A stretch of DNA of 64,000 nucleotides from Apostichopus japonicus (lineage: Eukaryota > Echinodermata > Holothuroidea > Aspidochirotida > Stichopodidae), in assembly GCF_037975245.1 (NCBI RefSeq), contig NC_092564.1, forward strand, positions 11,866,484 to 11,930,483, in the 5' to 3' direction. Position numbers and translations under genes: made by a program. Positions 1 through 41,555 of the stretch are shown one piece after another. How positions within the stretch are numbered: the stretch's first letter is position 1; each line of letters begins with the position of its first letter. The notes below the pieces were generated by a model. The model saw nothing but the letters and a program-made list of their open reading frames with translations, searched no databases and was not told the origin of the DNA.

Positions 1-852
1 TGTATTGATCATCTATAGAATAATACTTTCTGAAATGTCTGTTAATCAAATTGAGATGAGTCTTGAAACAGGAAGAGAGCCACACAGGAGCACAATAGAC
101 CATGAGTGAAAGCACCATGGAGCGGAAGAGCCAAAGCTGTTTCTCATATTCTAGACCAAATCCTCCCAACCTATAAATACAATATAGCCGCTGCTTTACT
201 TTCGCAAGTGTTAAGCCTATATGAGAGTCCCAAGTGAGAGTATGATTAAAAATGAGTCCTAAATATTTAAAATCTGACACAACCTCAACCTCACTATCCT
301 TAATTATAACTGGATCATGCATCTGAACTGAACGGAAATCAACAATTAATTCCTTGGTTTTGGAGCTGTTAATAAAAAGGTAATTGGTTTCACACCACGC
401 TACAGTCTCCGCAATAGCTGTGTGGTAATTGACAATGCTCTGTGGATATTTATCATTACACAAACCAACAATAGCCGTATCATCTGCATAGTTTATAATG
501 TAAACATTTTCATAAAGTGTGGACAAGGAATCAGTATAAACGGCAAACAGCAATGGTGATAAACAACACCCTTGTGAGACACCAGTATTAGTGACAATAC
601 CTTCACTGCTGACCCCATCACAGTATACATATTGAGTTCTGTTGAATAAAAAGTGATACAGCAATGAAATGATGTTCTGGTTTACATGAGCATCTAAAGT
701 ACGAAGTAAGCTCGAATTGCTAAGAGTGTTAAATGCGGAGCTAAAGTCCATAAAACAAACCCTGGCAAAATTACCGACATTGTCCACATGTTGGCGTAGA
801 ACTGTATACGTAAATGATGTTACGTAAATGTTATAGTGCCGCACAATGTTTT
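1..852 (-). CDS. LINE reverse transcriptase, partial open frame
   Basis: An uninterrupted minus-strand frame runs from about position 852 (an in-frame TAG lies just beyond) past the left edge of the window. It carries the ordered motifs of a non-LTR reverse transcriptase: FMDFSSAFNT (motif A, near 725-755), GVSQGCCLSPLLF (motif B, near 545-585), NYADD (catalytic motif C, near 480-495), then the thumb-type motifs KTKELIVDF and FKYLGL. The enzyme copies element RNA into DNA at a nicked target. No stop or frameshift interrupts about 270 codons, so the copy is young. Homology fades near 810, which fits ordinary 5' truncation of a LINE; the 3' part lies outside the window. The style is that of the Jockey/CR1/Rex group, but I cannot name the clade. 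Confidence 0.88.
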
Positions 853-2468
853 TCTATGTAGCCTATATACATTATAACATCAATGGTACATTTGGGAGAC
901 ATCAAAAAAAGAAAAAGACATACCATGGCTATAAAATGTACATTTGGGAAGCCAATACAATGGTATATATTTAGCCATATAAACAAATCATTGAAGATAT
1001 GAATGATAAACATTCGCTTAAAGTTCGCTTAAAGTGGAAAATTTCTCATTTATCTGGAATTAATATACAACATATTACATACATACATACACACATACAA
1101 ACGCACGCTCATCCACACACTCATAAATACACACATTCGCCATCATGAATGCAAAGGTTACGATTATCATCGAAAATAAAATGTTTAATATAACGATACT
1201 CCAGGGCCATATACCCTGTGTAGAATTCGTAGGGTGCAGTTAAGGAACAGCGAGAACATTATGTATCGTCCAAATGTTACATAGTGTTGCTTCTTGATGT
1301 GAATATATACCAGGGCCTTTTTAAAGATATTTTTAGTGGGTGGGCCATTTCCCAAAAGGGACCATCATTACACTATCTAAGCGGAGCGCCACCATCAGTT
1401 GGCGCGTAGTAAGAAACTTATTGCCATAAATGCCTCCCATATTGCCAAAAATGGTACTTCCCATGCCTTGTATTTGCATCTAAACGTACTTAATTTTGAG
1501 ATCTCATGTTTTAAAAATTAACATTTCCAAAAAGAGGTAAACTAAAAACTTTATATGTGGTAAAATCACTTTGTAGGGGAAAAAATAGGACTTGACGTTA
1601 TTTTATAAGCACTGCATTATTCATCGTTTTACACACTTGAAGATATAAAAGCACGCTAGGGCATTCTGATTTCGTCCGTAACCTATACATGATGAGGGGA
1701 AGCCATATGGGGAATTTAGGTCTAAATTAATGTTTAGGTTTGTGTTATCATTATTTTTTTTGCATGCCAAAAGGGACTTACCGAGGGGGGGGGGGGTGGT
1801 GAGCTGAGTGGGTGGGCCGTATAAGGGACTGTCCCTCAATATATGGCTAACAATTAAACTGATAGGCCTATATAAAACACGTAGACGTAATAAATACATT
1901 TATGAGCTGTAGTTTCACATTAGACTGCTACACTGTTCACGCAGGTTAAATCTTAGAAGCTCTCTACGTTTATTATTATTCTAGCCAAACTCATGAAAAC
2001 CAAAACAAACGCACGTTCATCGTTTCCGCGATCGTGTATAGAGGTGTTGCAGTGACGTCATATTTTGGGACATAGCGTGAATCATGCTCAGTGACTGGAG
2101 GGAAAGAGAGCCTCTCTATATCGTTACGTTCAATAGGCTAGTTTTCTTTAATTTGCTCCTTTTTTTTCATTTGCGAAAAGATTCAAATTATATTTATTTT
2201 TTGGGTTTGTTTGATTTTTGTAGAATAACATATGGCAAGGTTTACTCAAAATATTCACCAGTCATTTAGAAATCATCCTTTGAATTTAGGGCTACATAGA
2301 AAGTCAGTGTGAGAAGAAGCGATTTTTCACTCCAGAAAAATTGATCACGTGGTGTGAAAACCAGTGAATGACGTCATGTGCAAGACCTCTATATACGTGA
2401 TAAGCATCTCGATAGAAAGCCAAGTCAAATATTATCCAAAAAACACTCTAATGCAGATTAGTCCAGAG
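853..2468. other. Intergenic, no gene seen
   Basis: No coding signature was recognised between the LINE fragment and the TRPM 3' end. The stretch holds a short ACAC/ACAT-rich patch near 1080-1135, a fragment of transposon family A (1310-1495), a poly-G run near 1786-1796 and AT-rich unique-looking DNA. Confidence 0.6.
1310..1495 (+). repeat. Family A transposon fragment with hairpin core
   Basis: This piece begins with CAGGGCC and carries the signature CTATCTAAGCGGAGCGCC, then the inverted pair GCGCCA (1386-1391) and TGGCGC (1400-1405). It continues with a decayed version of the segment seen in the full copies at 16597-22447 and 43565-45766. No right terminus or target duplication was found, so it is a relic. 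Confidence 0.75.
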
Positions 2469-2474
2469 TTTATT
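2469..2474 (-). promoter_or_regulatory. Poly(A) signal AATAAA for the TRPM gene
   Basis: TTTATT on the plus strand reads AATAAA in the gene's direction, about 90 bp after the stop codon at 2563-2565. Position and sequence fit a 3'-end processing signal. No transcript evidence is available. Confidence 0.55.
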
Positions 2475-2562
2475 TCGACATTTGCTCATGAGTCTTTGAA
2501 TAGTTGATGTTGATAGTTCCATGTTTCCATAACAACCATTAAAAAGATTGGCAAATGCGCAC

Positions 2563-28392
<25,830 letters not shown>

Positions 28393-29050
28393 CTTTCTTG
28401 CAAAACTTCCTTACTTGTTCCTAAAAATACAACAACAAGACAATTCAGCAATGAGGTCTTCATTCCCCACCTCCCCCAATAAAACAAAACAAGTTCACAT
28501 GCTCAAAATTTGCTTATGAAATAAATAATTCCCCATCGTATCATGCCTTTCAGTGGGTTCTCGAAAACCAATGAAGTGGTATATAGACAATAATAATCAT
28601 GATGTCCAGTGATTGAAATTCTTTAGTTTGGCAATTAATGGGGTAAGAAAATTATGAATCATGCATACCATGTTTTGAATCTCTGTACAAACTTATTGGA
28701 CTAAGTCCATCATGGGCGGCGATCCTGGGGGGGGGGGAGGGGGATATATCCCCCTATGAAAATGGGTGGAGGGGATGTAATACACCATATCCCCCCCCCC
28801 ACCAAATGCCAGGGATAAGAATATTTTCATGCCTACATTTATGCATCATCGTGAATGTACGGCTCTTTTTTAGCTTCATTTCTCGCCTACCATAAACGCA
28901 GTGCGATCTTTTCAAATAAAGCGTCTTTATATAGCAAGTATATTTGACTGTAGGCTTCATTGGCCCTATAACAACAAAATGTATTATTGCGCCCACGGTA
29001 TTGATATAGTACATATATGCACCCTCATAGTATTCATATAGGCCCTATAG

Positions 29051-30742
29051 TAGGGATGCACCGGATCCAAATTTTTGGATCCGGCCGGAACCGGATTTTG
29101 CCGGATAGTACATGAAATCCGGCCGGATTTTATCCGGCCGGAACCGGATTTTTTCATTACACAAAAGAAAATCATTAATAAGAAGTAGAAGTATGAAACA
29201 AGGAGCAAATCTTAGGTGAGGTATACGCATATTATAAAGAAGGTGAAATTAAGACCCCATTTATGAGATTAAATATGACTTGAATGGGTGTAATCTACAT
29301 TCTTTAATAAAATAACTACAATATTGTTGACAAGCTTGATACAGTATGTAAATTTGTTTGCTGGAAAAATACTGCATACTACCTATGAAGTTTGTTTTTA
29401 AACGGGAAGCTACATTTCACAAATCTCATACTTTATACTGAATAAAAAGATGATTTAATTGTTGTAGTAACACTACTATTGTTGTAGTAACACTACTAGT
29501 GTTAGCTCAGTGGTTAACGCCGGTGCCTTTCAATCATAAGGTCCCCGGTTCGAGTCACTCCCAGATTAATGTATGTCGTCCAGTTACAGATGAGTTGTTA
29601 ACAATTCATAATCATGGACGTTAAAGAAGAATGTAAGAGACTGACTTCGGTCAGCTTGCGGCCTTGATAAGCCAATGAGGCTTCTTCGCGAGTTCCTGCT
29701 TGCAGGAGGGTCTAATATATACATACATACTATCAGGTTTTAGAATTGTCTTATATTATTCATTATTTGGTAACAAATTTTTACACTGCAATATTATCTG
29801 TAAAAAGAAAGAAAAAGCATTGCATCTTTCCAGAAGTGGAAGAAACTTCTTATCTATCTTTTATCTATCCTTTAAAATGGAATTGAATGTTCATTAGAAC
29901 ACTTAATGATTTATGTTTTTCATGAACTTTTAGGAACTTTCATGGTGACAAGAGATATCTCTTTCTGTGAGAAAATTAGATACTGTTTTTTTCTGTGACT
30001 GGCACCCCATTTGGTGGAAACTCTTCTAGTCCATTGCTTCATCTATTTATAAAAGTGCCAAGATTACAATTTGCATATTGCCATGACCACAAACAATGAG
30101 TAACAATTGACAGCTTTCTAGACAGGAAATGGACTGTAGTGGTCCACAAAAAGATCCATTGTTTTGACTTCTTAAGGTCCTAATGCACATGTTTGGATTT
30201 TGGACATTTCATTTCATGCAAGTGTTTCTCTCTGTTCATATTTAAGAGATTGTTTCACACATAAAAATTCAGAGAAAACATGAATGCCAACAATAATGGG
30301 AAAGTAAAGATTCAATGGAACAGTATTTTGACTGATAAGTATATGAATGGTCTATTTTAACTGCACAATATTAAACTGATGAAGGCTGCAAGAAATGATT
30401 TCACTGCAAACTGTGTTTGTTGTATATAGCTTCATATTATTACAGTAGTTGTATTATTTTGGTTGATCTTTAGAAACAGTCGGTCAGACCATTGAGAAAA
30501 TTAAATTAAACATGTTAAACCTAATTTTTCCTTACTTTGAATGTTTTTATTAATTTTTGGAAATAGGTTACATTGATTTAAGTTAATACCAAAAGTCCAA
30601 AACTATTTAAGGAATAATTCAGGCCAGATTTTGAAAAATATCCGGCCGGATTTTGAAAAATATCCGGCCGGAACCGGAACCGGATAATTTCTCACTATCC
30701 GGCCGGATAGTCCGGCCGGACCGGATATCCGGTGCATCCCTA
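29051..30742. mobile_element. Family D hAT-like element with CCGGCCGG subtermini
   Basis: The terminal inverted repeats are TAGGGATGCACCGGAT on the left and ATCCGGTGCATCCCTA on the right. An exact 8-bp duplication CCCTATAG lies at 29043-29050 and 30743-30750. Both ends carry several CCGGCCGGAACCGG-type subterminal repeats, likely transposase-binding sites. The 1.7-kb interior is AT-rich with no transposase frame, so it is non-autonomous. TIR style and duplication length match the hAT superfamily. It is inserted in family C and itself contains a SINE. Confidence 0.93.
29499..29730 (+). mobile_element. tRNA-derived SINE
   Basis: The head has an RNA polymerase III A box (TAGCTCAGTGG, 29503-29513) and B box (GGTTCGAGTC, 29547-29556) at tRNA-like spacing. 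A 140-bp body follows with AGCTTGCGGCCTTGATAAGC and TTCGCGAGTTCCTGCTTGCA, then a short (CATA)n tail. A second copy is at 22990-23428. It forms the innermost layer of the nest upstream of TRPM. Confidence 0.87.
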
Positions 30743-31462
30743 CCCTATAGTAGGCCTACACACGTACCTGTTCCCTCGAACAGCTGAGAATCTCATGTTA
30801 CCAGGGTAATGCTTAATAACACGTTTCACCTGGATGCCCTAGCAATCGGTACCTAGGAATGTAACTATGTGTAATTTTGTATTGCATGTGTATAGGCCTA
30901 TAATAGCCTGCATGAGGCCATTTTCTTCATCGAATAATATAAAAGAGCTCTCGAACATTCTAACGTAGCGCCTGAAACAAGATTGACAGGGGCAATTTTC
31001 CCAAAATAACACCCGAAATTTAAAAAAAAAGTATTTTGGATCCTGATTATGAGATATTTCGGACATGATATCCCTATTTTAAAGTTGGGTATATGCCGCT
31101 TGGAACCTCGGGAAGTGCCGTTTCCGGCCATCTAGAGGGTTTGTTAATCCCAAAATTTTCTTGTACGCTTCGCGCCAACTCATGGTGGCGCTACGCTTAG
31201 ATAGTCAACAAGGTCATATCCCTCCACTCGGAAGTACGGATCGCCGCCCATGAAGTCCATATTGTCTTGCACTTCTCTATTGTCTTCTATAACAGTGAAC
31301 TATACAGTACAGGTCTACCCACACTCGCCCAGTCATGAATTCAAACTGCATGTTTCGAATTTGTGCGCACGTGTAGCTGCTACCTTAGTCTTGGCCAAGT
31401 CGTTTATAATACTCTTTTTCTCGCATGCAAACTGTACATGCAAAGTTTGGCGTTGAATGTAC

Positions 31463-31890
31463 TAGCCAATCACATTTCACTTAAGTGGAATAGACTAGCC
31501 AATCACATTCCACTTAAGTGAAATAGACTATCCAATCACATTTCACTTAAGTGGAATGCATTTCCACTTAAGTGGAATTGTATTCCACTAAAGTGAAATA
31601 GACAGGACATTCCACTTAAAGTGGAATTGTATTCCACTTCAGTAGAATACAATTCCACTTAAGTGAAATACAATTCCACTTAAGTGGAATGCAATTCCAC
31701 TTAAGTGAAATAGAATTTAGCTTAAGTAAAATGCAGTGACAAGTTGATGAATTCAGCTTAAGTAAAATACAATTAAGCTTAAGTGGAATGGTATTCCACT
31801 TAAGTGAAATAGAATTCCACTTAAGTTAAATAGTATTCTGCCTAAGTGAAATTGAATTCCACTTAAGTGAAATGTATTCTACTTAAGTCG
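31463..31890. repeat. CCAAT plus CACTTAAGTG palindrome array
   Basis: About 18 units centred on CTTAAG-type palindromes, best form TTCCACTTAAGTGGAA, over about 420 bp. The first three units are 32-33 bp apart, and each is preceded by (A/T)CCAATCACA, a CCAAT-box match. From about 31630 the units recur mostly every 20-22 bp, close to two helical turns. Degenerate units keep the central symmetry. CACTTAA/TTAAGTGG resembles NK-2 class homeodomain sites. Without the family C nest, the array would sit roughly 0.5 kb upstream of the TRPM start codon. Confidence 0.9.
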
Positions 31891-34800
31891 AATTGCGAGG
31901 TAAATGTTAAAACGGCTTGCCATACGGACGTGCACTATACTATCAATTGTGGTGCGATATACCTGAACCTGTCGTTGATTATTGTTTCCTTACTCAACTA
32001 TACTCTGGACACGTATCCGGACAAGCTTAAAACTCTGACTAAGGGTTGAACGTAATCTGAGTGGCTGCATGATCGTAATGTAACACCTCTTGCATGGTCA
32101 TGCCATTCGTTATATTGTGATGCTGGTTGTAAGAATAGTTTGGTTTAACACGATCCGCAAGTTCTATGCAGGAAACCAATGCAGATATTCTTTTCAATTG
32201 GGCCTCAAAAACAATTGATCTATGATATCTGTCTGCCTGTGTGTCTATATAATTGAAACGGTAATGAGTATGATTGTATGTCCAGAAGTTCGACACCAGT
32301 AAGGAAGGTCGTAATATTCACTGTAGACGTTTGTCACCTGTATCGAACAATACTAGTTCTGTTTTTGGTGACATATTTTGCCTTACTCTAGAGATCAAAC
32401 ATAATGCTAACCAACTCGAAATCATTCGTGATTCCTATAACGCCGGATCTCGAAAGAGATACTTTTGAACAGACTCTGTTAAATGTAATGGAAATAAACG
32501 ACCATGGAAAATGAAATATACATGAATCTTTAATGAGTTGGAAAATCTAGAACATTGACAAATAAGGAGTAATGTTTTTCAGAAAATATATTGGAATTCC
32601 CCCTGGTACTTTCGTCAGCAATACTTAAGTACAAAATGTAACCGGGGAGTTGTTATTCCATAACAACTCTCTGATGTACCACAGTGAAATTATGACGCTA
32701 GATTTACGAATTCGTACCGAATAGACAATGACTATACATAAGGCGGATTAAGGAACAGTTTATAAGAAAGACGGATTGCATAATTTTTGTGGAACTGGTA
32801 GTCGTTTATTAGGGGGTCCTAAATATTTGTTTTTGACCGTTGATTTTGAGACATAATACGAAAGATCCAATCAATTTCCTTTCCTTTAGATTCAGTTACA
32901 AATTTAAAGTTCTAAGCAATTGAAATACATTTTAGTTTTCTGAGAGAGTGTCTAGGAAGATTAAAAGGTTTGGAAACGGGTTGGCCTGGAAAGTTATCAC
33001 AGATTGATCTGTTGAGATTATTAAAACGTAAGCGGAAACCGAGAACCTGTTTCACCTACATAATTACCCTCTTTACAAAAAACCTAGTAGGATATCACGG
33101 TAAATGACTTTGCTAGAATCACAAGCGAGGGAAGGGGGTCTTAGACCATAGTCGACAATGGGACCAGTCTGCAGGAGAATCTGTTTATGTACCTCCCCCC
33201 CCCACCAATGCTAGCGTATTGTCAACCCCCTAACCATAGGCGTAGGAGGCTGGGGCTGGGGGATGCACCCCCCTCCCCCAACCAATTTCTACTCACTTCC
33301 TCTAGACTCCCCAACACAGTTTCCCTCTCCTCGGGCAATTCCGTTGCGGAAAAACCTCGGTTCCAATATTTGCTCCCATATTACCCCTGGCAGTCTGGCA
33401 CTATGGTGAAATTTAATATACTATAACCTCCATTTAGTACCGAAAAAATATGCATATATGAACCAAGAAACTTTACGTATCCTGTATTTCCCTGTGTATA
33501 GGTTTAGATAAAAACCACTATTAGTAGCAACATCCTGTCCAGAATATCCCAAATACTTGTAGCAGGTATAACAAAGTGACGGTATTTAGTCTGACAAACT
33601 GACGGCTCGTCCGTCGTTTCAAGAATAACTCACCCAATAAAGTTCTGCTACGTGTCTCCTTCTGCAGTTGCCATTTTGTTGAGTCAAACAGCGAATAAAG
33701 TATCAACATACATGGTCTGGCTTCCACACAAAACTTGTATAAACTAACTCCGGATCTGTCGAATGGAGTTTTATATATATATTTATATATTGTACTCTCC
33801 TTGTCGGGTCGTTCACTCTATACCCAATGAAGCATGATATGTTAGTCAGTAATAGCTGTTGTGTAGCATGTGGAAGTCCATTATCTGTATCAGTCGTACC
33901 ACAATTAATTTGACCTACGCACTAATAAAGTCGTCACCGGACGTACTCTGCTTTCTGTTGTGTTTGGGATTGTACATGTAAGGCAGTATATCCTATTGTT
34001 GTTACATAACACCCTTGAAGTAGGAAGAGAAAGAAGCAGGTTTAAAATGTAGTCAGTACAATAGGCCCCAAATTAAAGCACACTCAGCCTGAGTATAATT
34101 GCTAGAAGTTTTCAAAAAAGTACTTTCCTGGAGGTCTTTACTCTCCAAATTGCTCTCAGACATTTTTAAGGAACACACAACATAACTGCATTTCCCAGTG
34201 TCAAAACTATTCTCGAAGGTTGTAATAAAAACAGTCCAACAGACCAAAGGTGACCATATTTGAAAATCTAGTATATTTGGGGCCAATACAGCAGCATACC
34301 TTTAAATTCCGAGTAAATTAGTTAAAAAAGGGTTTTGTCCTGTCTCATTTAATTCAAGCTGAACGTATACCCCGTATACATGAGAACCTATAAGAACAGG
34401 GGGGGGGGGGGAGTCGGGGTCTAAAGATACATTAAGGCAGGAGTGGATATGCGTGTGTGGGGTGAGGGGGTGGGATGGGAGAGAAAATGTGAGCCGTGGT
34501 GAAAGTTTGTATAGGATGGTCTAGGGGAAATTTATGTTGACTGATGAAAGAGGAACACATTCTAAGCATCCTGGTGAAATTTCGATCCAATTACTTTCAT
34601 AACATTATAAACACATCGGTGATTGACCTTGTCACAGTTTGCACCTGGAGTGAACTTGAAGCAAACATGGTGTGATGTCATAGTTACACACTGCAGACCG
34701 CAAGCTGCTTTATTTGTTTTGACCTTGGATTGGTCAGGGTTCCAACCTTACCCACAAGGGGATGTGAAGTAAAACAAAATGCCGCAAATGTGACAGCAGA

Positions 34801-35424
34801 GTATTTGGTGCATCCCAAGTTTGAAATAGAAAACTGTAATTTATTTTTGGAGAAAAAACATGTTTGTTATTGTGCTTCTTTCGAATCACATCTGTTTATT
34901 GTGTGTGTGTGTGTCTGTGCACAATTACATGGGAGAAAGCAAGCATTTTGCGTTGTATCTGAAGATTTTTAAGTTATGACGTGTAGTTCCCAGCAAGCAC
35001 AGACAATTTCTAAACGCTTTATGCGTTACAGATACAACAATTGATGGAATAAAACATAGCAAACAGCAGAAGACTGTATAAGAGAATGATGGAAAAATAT
35101 TTAATCAATTAAGTTAATTCTATTGTCTTCGAGTCTACAAACTAGATATTTACTAACATTGTATTGCTTTTAACTTTTGATATATAGCTTTAAAATAACA
35201 CATTTGACAGTATTTGGCTATGTTTGGTCGCTGCAACAGAGTGCACCCTTAATAGTTAAAGGTACAAGATGATAAAGCTCAAGCGAAATAAAGCTGTTTT
35301 TCATAAAATACTGTTTTAGGACAGTTATAGTGTAAAACATCTACAAGTTTGTAAATGTGGTTCATTATTTTGTGCAGTTACACATTCACCGACTACCTGT
35401 TAATTGTTATATTTTTTTTCGATT
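31891..35424. other. Intergenic between TRPM and cathepsin L
   Basis: No gene was recognised. Contents are a family A-like scrap beginning ATAGGCGTAGGAGGC near 33237, poly-C and poly-G tracts near 33190 and 34400, a short (GT)n run near 34898, and otherwise AT-rich DNA. Confidence 0.6.
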
Positions 35425-35430
35425 TTTATT
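35425..35430 (-). promoter_or_regulatory. Possible poly(A) signal AATAAA, cathepsin L
   Basis: AATAAA in the gene's direction lies about 240 bp past the cathepsin L stop codon. This AT-rich region makes chance matches likely. Confidence 0.35.
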
Positions 35431-35670
35431 TTAGTTGAAATGGCAAGAACAGCCTGTATTACAAACAAAGACAATATGTTAATTATATCCTATTGCTGCA
35501 GTGTACCGTAATAACATTTGACATGCATTCATGTATAAACCTGAATATGTTAAGTACTGTTTCTCCTTCATACATGATTGATAAAATGGAAATCAAGTTA
35601 ATGCGAGAAAACAAATTCTTTGATTTCTTTCTTAAATTGGTTAAATTACAAGAAGAGTATACTAAGACGG

Positions 35671-40037
<4,367 letters not shown>

Positions 40038-40315
40038 GGTTGTTATCTACCTGCAGGTGTGATATAGATAGACCAAAACCAATAGTGGTTGACACGACTT
40101 GATCAAGTTCATGAGCGTGAGCAGAGTTGAAAATGTTGTTCCTTCTTAGATACTTTTTATTTCTTATACGTATTTTGTAAAATGTTTGATATTGCAAATT
40201 TTTAAGCATCTTGATTTTGTACGACTTCAGTGAATATAGGTTATTCAATGTTCATTCATACTTAGTAAAGATTCCTAAATCCTATTGGTCCATTCAGGTC
40301 AGCTGACCGTGGTTA

Positions 40316-40360
40316 ATCCTGTGAGTAACGCACGGTAAAATTACGGGGCATCACTTTAAT
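40316..40360. repeat. Decayed half-copy of the upstream palindrome
   Basis: TTAATCCTGTGAGTAACGCA recurs here and in the right arm of the palindrome at 40439-40603, so this looks like a truncated relative of the same foldback element. Confidence 0.6.
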
Positions 40361-40438
40361 AAATCTTTGGTTATATGTAACCAAAAATGTTTTGTTTTAT
40401 GATTTTCCCCCCACACAAATGGTAGTGTATGAATGAAC

Positions 40439-40603
40439 GGGGTTAATCAACGGTCTAGCGTGCGTTACTCACATGACTAATGCACTCCGGGTGTTAATGC
40501 TATCGCTGGATGCACTCGGGCTCCGCCCTCGTGCATCGCTTGCATTATCCCCGATTGTGCATTAATCCTGTGAGTAACGCACGCTAGACCGTTGATTAAC
40601 CCC
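40439..40603. mobile_element. 165-bp foldback element (near-perfect palindrome)
   Basis: The arms begin GGGGTTAATCAACGGTCTAG and match their inverse for about 35 bp without error, then for roughly a dozen more with two mismatches. An inner hairpin (GATGCACTCGGGC over GCCCTCGTGCATC) continues the symmetry, so almost the whole unit can fold as one hairpin. No convincing target duplication was seen. It lies about 400 bp upstream of the cathepsin L start codon. Confidence 0.85.
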
Positions 40604-41424
40604 TTATTTATAACCCGTATAAAGTATTAAGCTATATCTATTAGGTTAGGCGGCTTAGCCCAAATGTTAAGCTGCACTATATGTAGAGTATGCATGTAGG
40701 CGAGTCAAGCCTCTTTTATAGCGGTCAGCTCTGGTTAGCAGGGGCTTAGACAGTATGTAACACTGTAGGCCCGGGCCTACACTGTTTTTGGCCAAGTTAT
40801 CTTGTTTTTTTAAAACACACATAATTCAAATCCATAAGCTTGCTGGACGAGTTTAAGAGTCTAGACAGGAAAAACTACGTAGCAAAGAATATGGCTAAAT
40901 TGGGTGACTTATTCTTCTGTCATTTAGGTTGTCATTTCTATCGCGTGCCGTTTCATTCAACACTCTACCTGCCGAAAAAGACTAGGATCCGATCTTGTCA
41001 GTTTTTTAACATCTATAGTTAAGAACCCGCAGATAATATAATGAATGAAGAGAGACTCGGCGGTTCGGCACTCATGCACATCCACAGAGACTTTGCAATT
41101 GACTTTGATGCTGTGCTGAAGAAATTTGCATCAGATGGCAATCGTCGGATAGCTCTCGCCTTCTCTTATTTGGCTAACTTAAACATTTACTAGCTACAGT
41201 TGTATCAAAGACAATTACTGGCTATAGTTGTATGAAAGACATTTCTGGCCTATCTTTGTATCTACAAGTATCAGAAGTTGAAAAGTAAGACTACTCTGTA
41301 CATGTACCTTGCAAATTTTAAATAATTATGAATTATTGAATTACGTACTATTTTAACTCGTTTGTTTTGGGGGTTTAAAAGTGACATTGAATGAGGTGTC
41401 TCAAGTTAGCAAGAGACCAGTGAA

Positions 41425-41555
41425 CCAGAATGAACACTCGGGAAGGCCGTTTCCAGCCATCTGGGGAAATTTCTTTTGCGCTCCGCGCCAACTGATTGTG
41501 GCGCTCCGCTCTGATAGACGTGCCTACAACTTTGAAAATCCTGGCTACGCCCCTG
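41425..41555 (-). repeat. Family A transposon fragment
   Basis: On the minus strand it starts CAGGGGCGTAGCCAGG, close to the family A terminus, and carries the hairpin core (GCGCCA at 41485-41490, TGGCGC at 41499-41504). The other end is missing. Confidence 0.75.

Larger units (their letters stand above)
28711..31252. mobile_element. Family C DNA transposon, outer layer of a nest
   Basis: The ends are inverted copies of CATGGGCGGCGATCC. AAGTCCAT flanks both sides exactly (28703-28710 and 31253-31260). An 8-bp target duplication is typical of hAT-like elements. Without the hAT inside it (29051-30742 plus its duplication) the element is about 840 bp. It contains an antisense hairpin-core module (31172-31191). 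It lies about 320 bp upstream of the TRPM start codon. Confidence 0.93.

Noticed and set aside
29499-29570. Functional tRNA gene
   Set aside because: A and B boxes are present, but the sequence continues into a SINE body shared with 22990-23428, and the tRNA arms do not fold properly.
31463-31890. CRISPR-like array
   Set aside because: Units are palindromic and nearly contiguous with no unique spacers, and the DNA is animal.
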